From Puffinus mauretanicus (lineage: Eukaryota; Chordata; Aves; Procellariiformes; Procellariidae), in contig JAJKFH010003762.1 in the NCBI GenBank assembly GCA_023333565.1, forward strand, positions 1,860,001 through 1,924,000: 64,000 bases of DNA, in the 5' to 3' direction. Shown piece after piece: positions 60,947 through 64,000 of this stretch. The notes under the pieces are model-generated. The model ran no database searches, was not told the DNA's origin, and saw nothing but the letters and a program-made list of their open reading frames with translations. Numbering within the stretch: the stretch's first letter is position 1; each line of letters starts with the position of its first letter. The translations under genes were made by a program, and so were the position numbers.

Positions 60947-63888
60947 TTCCACCTCTTAAACTCCAGAAATGTAATATCATATCTACCTCAGGGCCCTCAG
61001 GAAACCCTGCAATAGCAGTGGTAATCTTGAATTGCAGAGCTTCTCCACCTCAACACTATTTCATGGAGGCTGACATCTCCTTCTGCCCCCACGCTCTCAG
61101 AGGCTCTGAACAAGAAAAGTTTCCCTGGATTTGGAACTCGTTCTTGGTCTCTTATTTTATTGCATAATTTTGAAATTTTTTTTCTTTTTTTTTCTTTTCT
61201 TTCTAATCTGTGAAGGCACCAAATTTGATTGTTAAAATCATAGGGTATGCTGTGATTGTGGCTGGAATGGGTTTGTCCTCTCTGACACAATTTTCAGGTG
61301 AGGATTGTTTACTACATCTTCTTTTTTTCATCTACTTGTCGTAGCCAGGGATTAATTAGGCTGAATTAAAAATCTACCACAGTCATTCTTTTGTCATCTG
61401 GATTGTTGTTCTTCTGCATTTAACGTACATAAATGGTGCGCACTTCACAAGAAATAGAAAAATTGGACACTCCTTTTAACACATTCTCTGTTATATAGCC
61501 ACCTCACTCTATGGAAATGTTTTTATTTCAAGTAGCTCGGAGAGAAAAACCTTCCTAACTTTGAAGTGCATTGAAGAGAGAGAAAGCGAGACTGCCAAAT
61601 CCCATTTAATTTTTAAAGTTAACTGTAAAGTTTTAATTAGGTCCTCTGAACCAAGGATTCTATGATGCTTTCTTTAAGAGTTAGCAATAGTACACGATCC
61701 ACCAACTTCCATCATTAAGTTCAGTTGACAAAGGCCAACACGACTCTTTTCTTTGTAACTTTGTAACCATTTATGTTTGAGGTGAAGATGTTAATATGGA
61801 AATTTTGTGAGCTGGGAATGACTACGAACTCTATCATTGTAATTTATGACCTTTCATCTAAGGCCAAATGTAAAGGCAATTGCAGTTGTTCTATATCTCA
61901 AGGCCAGCACACAGCAGATGTATGAAATTTGGAGTGTTAGACATAAACTTTTATTACCAAATTATAAATAATTTCTACCACTTACAATGTTCACCTTTCA
62001 AGTTCATCTTGATTAAAACACAAGGGCAGCATCTCGCCGATTTCAATGAGTTATACAGCTGAAAAAGCTCTGTCGTAGTACGTTATGAAAGGATAAAGCA
62101 ATGCAGTATTTAAAAGAATCTACTGATAGCAAGGTATGCGACATTTTAGATCAATCCTTTTTCATCTAGATGACAAACTAACAAAAGAGAATCATTAGCC
62201 AATGACGTCTTAATTCTATTTTCACTCTTGAAGCTTTGAAATCTTTAAGGAGTCCACTGAATGTGGATTACTTAAATCCTTTGAAGACCACCTTCCTGAG
62301 GTCATTTGGGTTTTGTCACTCAGGAAATAACACATTCTTTAGGTTGCCTAATAACAGATGTGATGACATAATCTTCCTGAATGTACAAGATAGGAATTGT
62401 CTTCCCAGGTGCGAATCACCCTACACCAAAGCGCTCAGCAACATATGCCTTCCTCCATGAAGGTTACTTTACCACTAGGAACAGCACGTGAGGCTGCTTC
62501 GAGACCTATGGCAAACCAAGGAAAATTACCTAAGATTTGGGTTCATGACTTGGTCTCAAACTATGAAAAAGGGGAGCTAAGGATACAAAACTTGCCAATC
62601 TCAATGCCCGTGATTCAAAATAGATGTGCTTGTGAGGTTAATGGGGTATGAAGGAGGAAAGTAGAAGGGTTTTGTTGACCGACATCGAACAACCGAAGTA
62701 TTCACACACATAGAAACTGTAACTCACTATACGTGCCTAAGTTAGCTAGAAAGCAGCAGAAGGCAAAATAGCTCAGCAGGTTCTGAATGGCTAGCAAAAA
62801 AAAAGAAATACAAGCTCTAAAGGCGAACCCATAAGAAATAAAACAAAGAGGAAGGCTCGCAAACCATAAAATGTCCCTAGTTGGATTTGCAAAATTGTCA
62901 TGAAAATTTACCAGCCCAGGCATGAAAAATCTATTTGCCCAGTCTTTATCACAGAGATCGATAACAACGAAAACCAGAATACTCCCTTATCAAAATATTA
63001 CGCACTGAAGCCAGGTGGCCAAATAAAACTTTGCAAGCCTGCTCCCCGGAGTAACTATTTTACGTTCCTTTTCTGCTTCAAGTACTAGATATAATCAAGC
63101 ACAGTTGGATGCTCCTGATTAACATGATGGTTGCCTGGAAACACAGGCACAACGTGGCCCAACTTTCCTGGCCATGCCTGTGCTTGAACTCTGGGACAGG
63201 TGAACTAGGTCGGGTTTGCAGATCTCGCCTCTTAAAGCCTTTTAGCCTAAGCTTTGGGGAAAAAAATGTTACTGGATACACGTTCAAGAAGAGAAGATAA
63301 ACAACTCCGGAAGGAAGAGAGAATGCAAGTCCGTGTTCTGAAACGCCATAGTACATTTTCTTTGTATCACGAGAATTAAGAGTTTCACCAAGATACTAAA
63401 TCAATAATGGAGGAATTAAAAAAATCCAGTCCAGAAGCTTTCACAGCTGATTAACTCCTGCCAAGGTACTAAAGCCCTTAAAAAAAAAAAAGTTTTCCAA
63501 TCATTAGGAATTAGCTGGAGGAAAGGGGAAAAGATGGGTGAGAAGATGGGGAGAAGTAGAAGACAAACGTTCACCTTCTTGTTGTGCCATGTTCTTTCCA
63601 GGTGACATTTGAAAAAAATCTCTTAGCTTCTACGTTCACTAATTCATCTGTAAAACGAACTGCGCAACACTTTGCTATCTCGTCCTGGTAAGGACACCTC
63701 CACTGACAGCTGCGAGATGCTCACTCACTTCTCTGATAAGGCCCATGTAAGACAAGAACATTAATTTTGGAATTAATAATCTCATTATAGTAGAATATAA
63801 TTATATACTGGATCATATAATTTTTCCATACGAAATCGATGAGACATTATTTTGGGTGGATGTGTAAGCAAGCCATAAAAAATGCATC

Positions 63889-64000
63889 TCCGTGAAGAAA
63901 TCGGAGTTCAGCTGACGAAGAGTCCGCGGGTCCCACGGGTGACCCCCTCGCAGCACAGCCCGGTGGGTTTTGGGGAGTTACGTGAGAAACCAGCAGCGCT
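63889..64000. promoter_or_regulatory. Possible left edge of a CpG island
   Basis: CpG density rises sharply in the last 110 bases (about ten CpGs, including CCGCGGG) after many kilobases of CpG-poor DNA. This could be the shore of the next gene's promoter. Synteny makes LSM6 the expected neighbour, transcribed away from ZNF827, but no exon is visible here. Confidence 0.4.

Larger units (their letters stand above)
54606..63888. other. Intergenic DNA
   Basis: AT-rich. It contains MIR-like remnants at 55745-55905 and 58080-58175, and ancient repeat copies near 58731, 60700 and 60912. A T/C-rich stretch lies near 61170-61205. A 150-codon open frame on the minus strand (60332-60781) has no recognisable domain and is not called a gene. 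Confidence 0.55.

Overview
This is vertebrate nuclear DNA, most likely from a bird. It is AT-rich and gene-poor, with a few GC-rich CpG islands. Its recognisable interspersed repeats are mainly CR1 LINE fragments, some of avian type with the usual 3' ends, plus old hAT-like and MIR-like remnants. No sequence looks bacterial, viral or organellar, and there is no long intact ORF outside low-complexity GC-rich DNA.

The only protein-coding exon I can support is at 3840-3882 on the minus strand. It encodes MPRRKQEQPKRLSS and ends in a GTAAGT splice donor. This matches the N-terminus of the zinc-finger protein ZNF827, including its RRK motif, which recruits the NuRD corepressor. The exon lies in a 2.8 kb CpG island (about 1735-4560). 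Left of it, 1-3839 is intron 1; right of it are the 5' UTR and promoter. The rest of the gene lies beyond the left edge.

From about 4.6 kb to the right edge the window looks intergenic. It holds: an orphan CpG island at 15.25-15.78 kb; an avian CR1 3' fragment at 10.8-11.65 kb; a 400 bp segment with five ATGGCACC octamers at 23.3-23.7 kb; an ancient 2.7 kb CR1 in antisense orientation at 26.6-29.3 kb with a younger CR1 3' end nested in it; further CR1 pieces at 32.3, 42.2, 43.3 and 54.5 kb; hAT-type elements at 26.2 and 48.0 kb; MIR-like SINE remnants at 38.5, 50.2, 55.8 and 58.1 kb; and a hexanucleotide microsatellite at 54.3 kb. A GC-rich, promoter-like segment at 42.7-43.26 kb interrupts an old CR1. 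It carries three CCAAT boxes exactly 31 bp apart, a YY1-type motif and a splice donor.

CpG density rises again in the last 110 bases, which may be the edge of the next gene's promoter. By vertebrate synteny LSM6 is the expected upstream neighbour of ZNF827, but nothing in the window proves this.

The most useful leads are the CCAAT-array GC island, the orphan CpG island, the ZNF827 start region (RRK exon plus a start-stop uORF) and the near-complete hAT-like element. I saw no clear evidence of a wholly new biological system.
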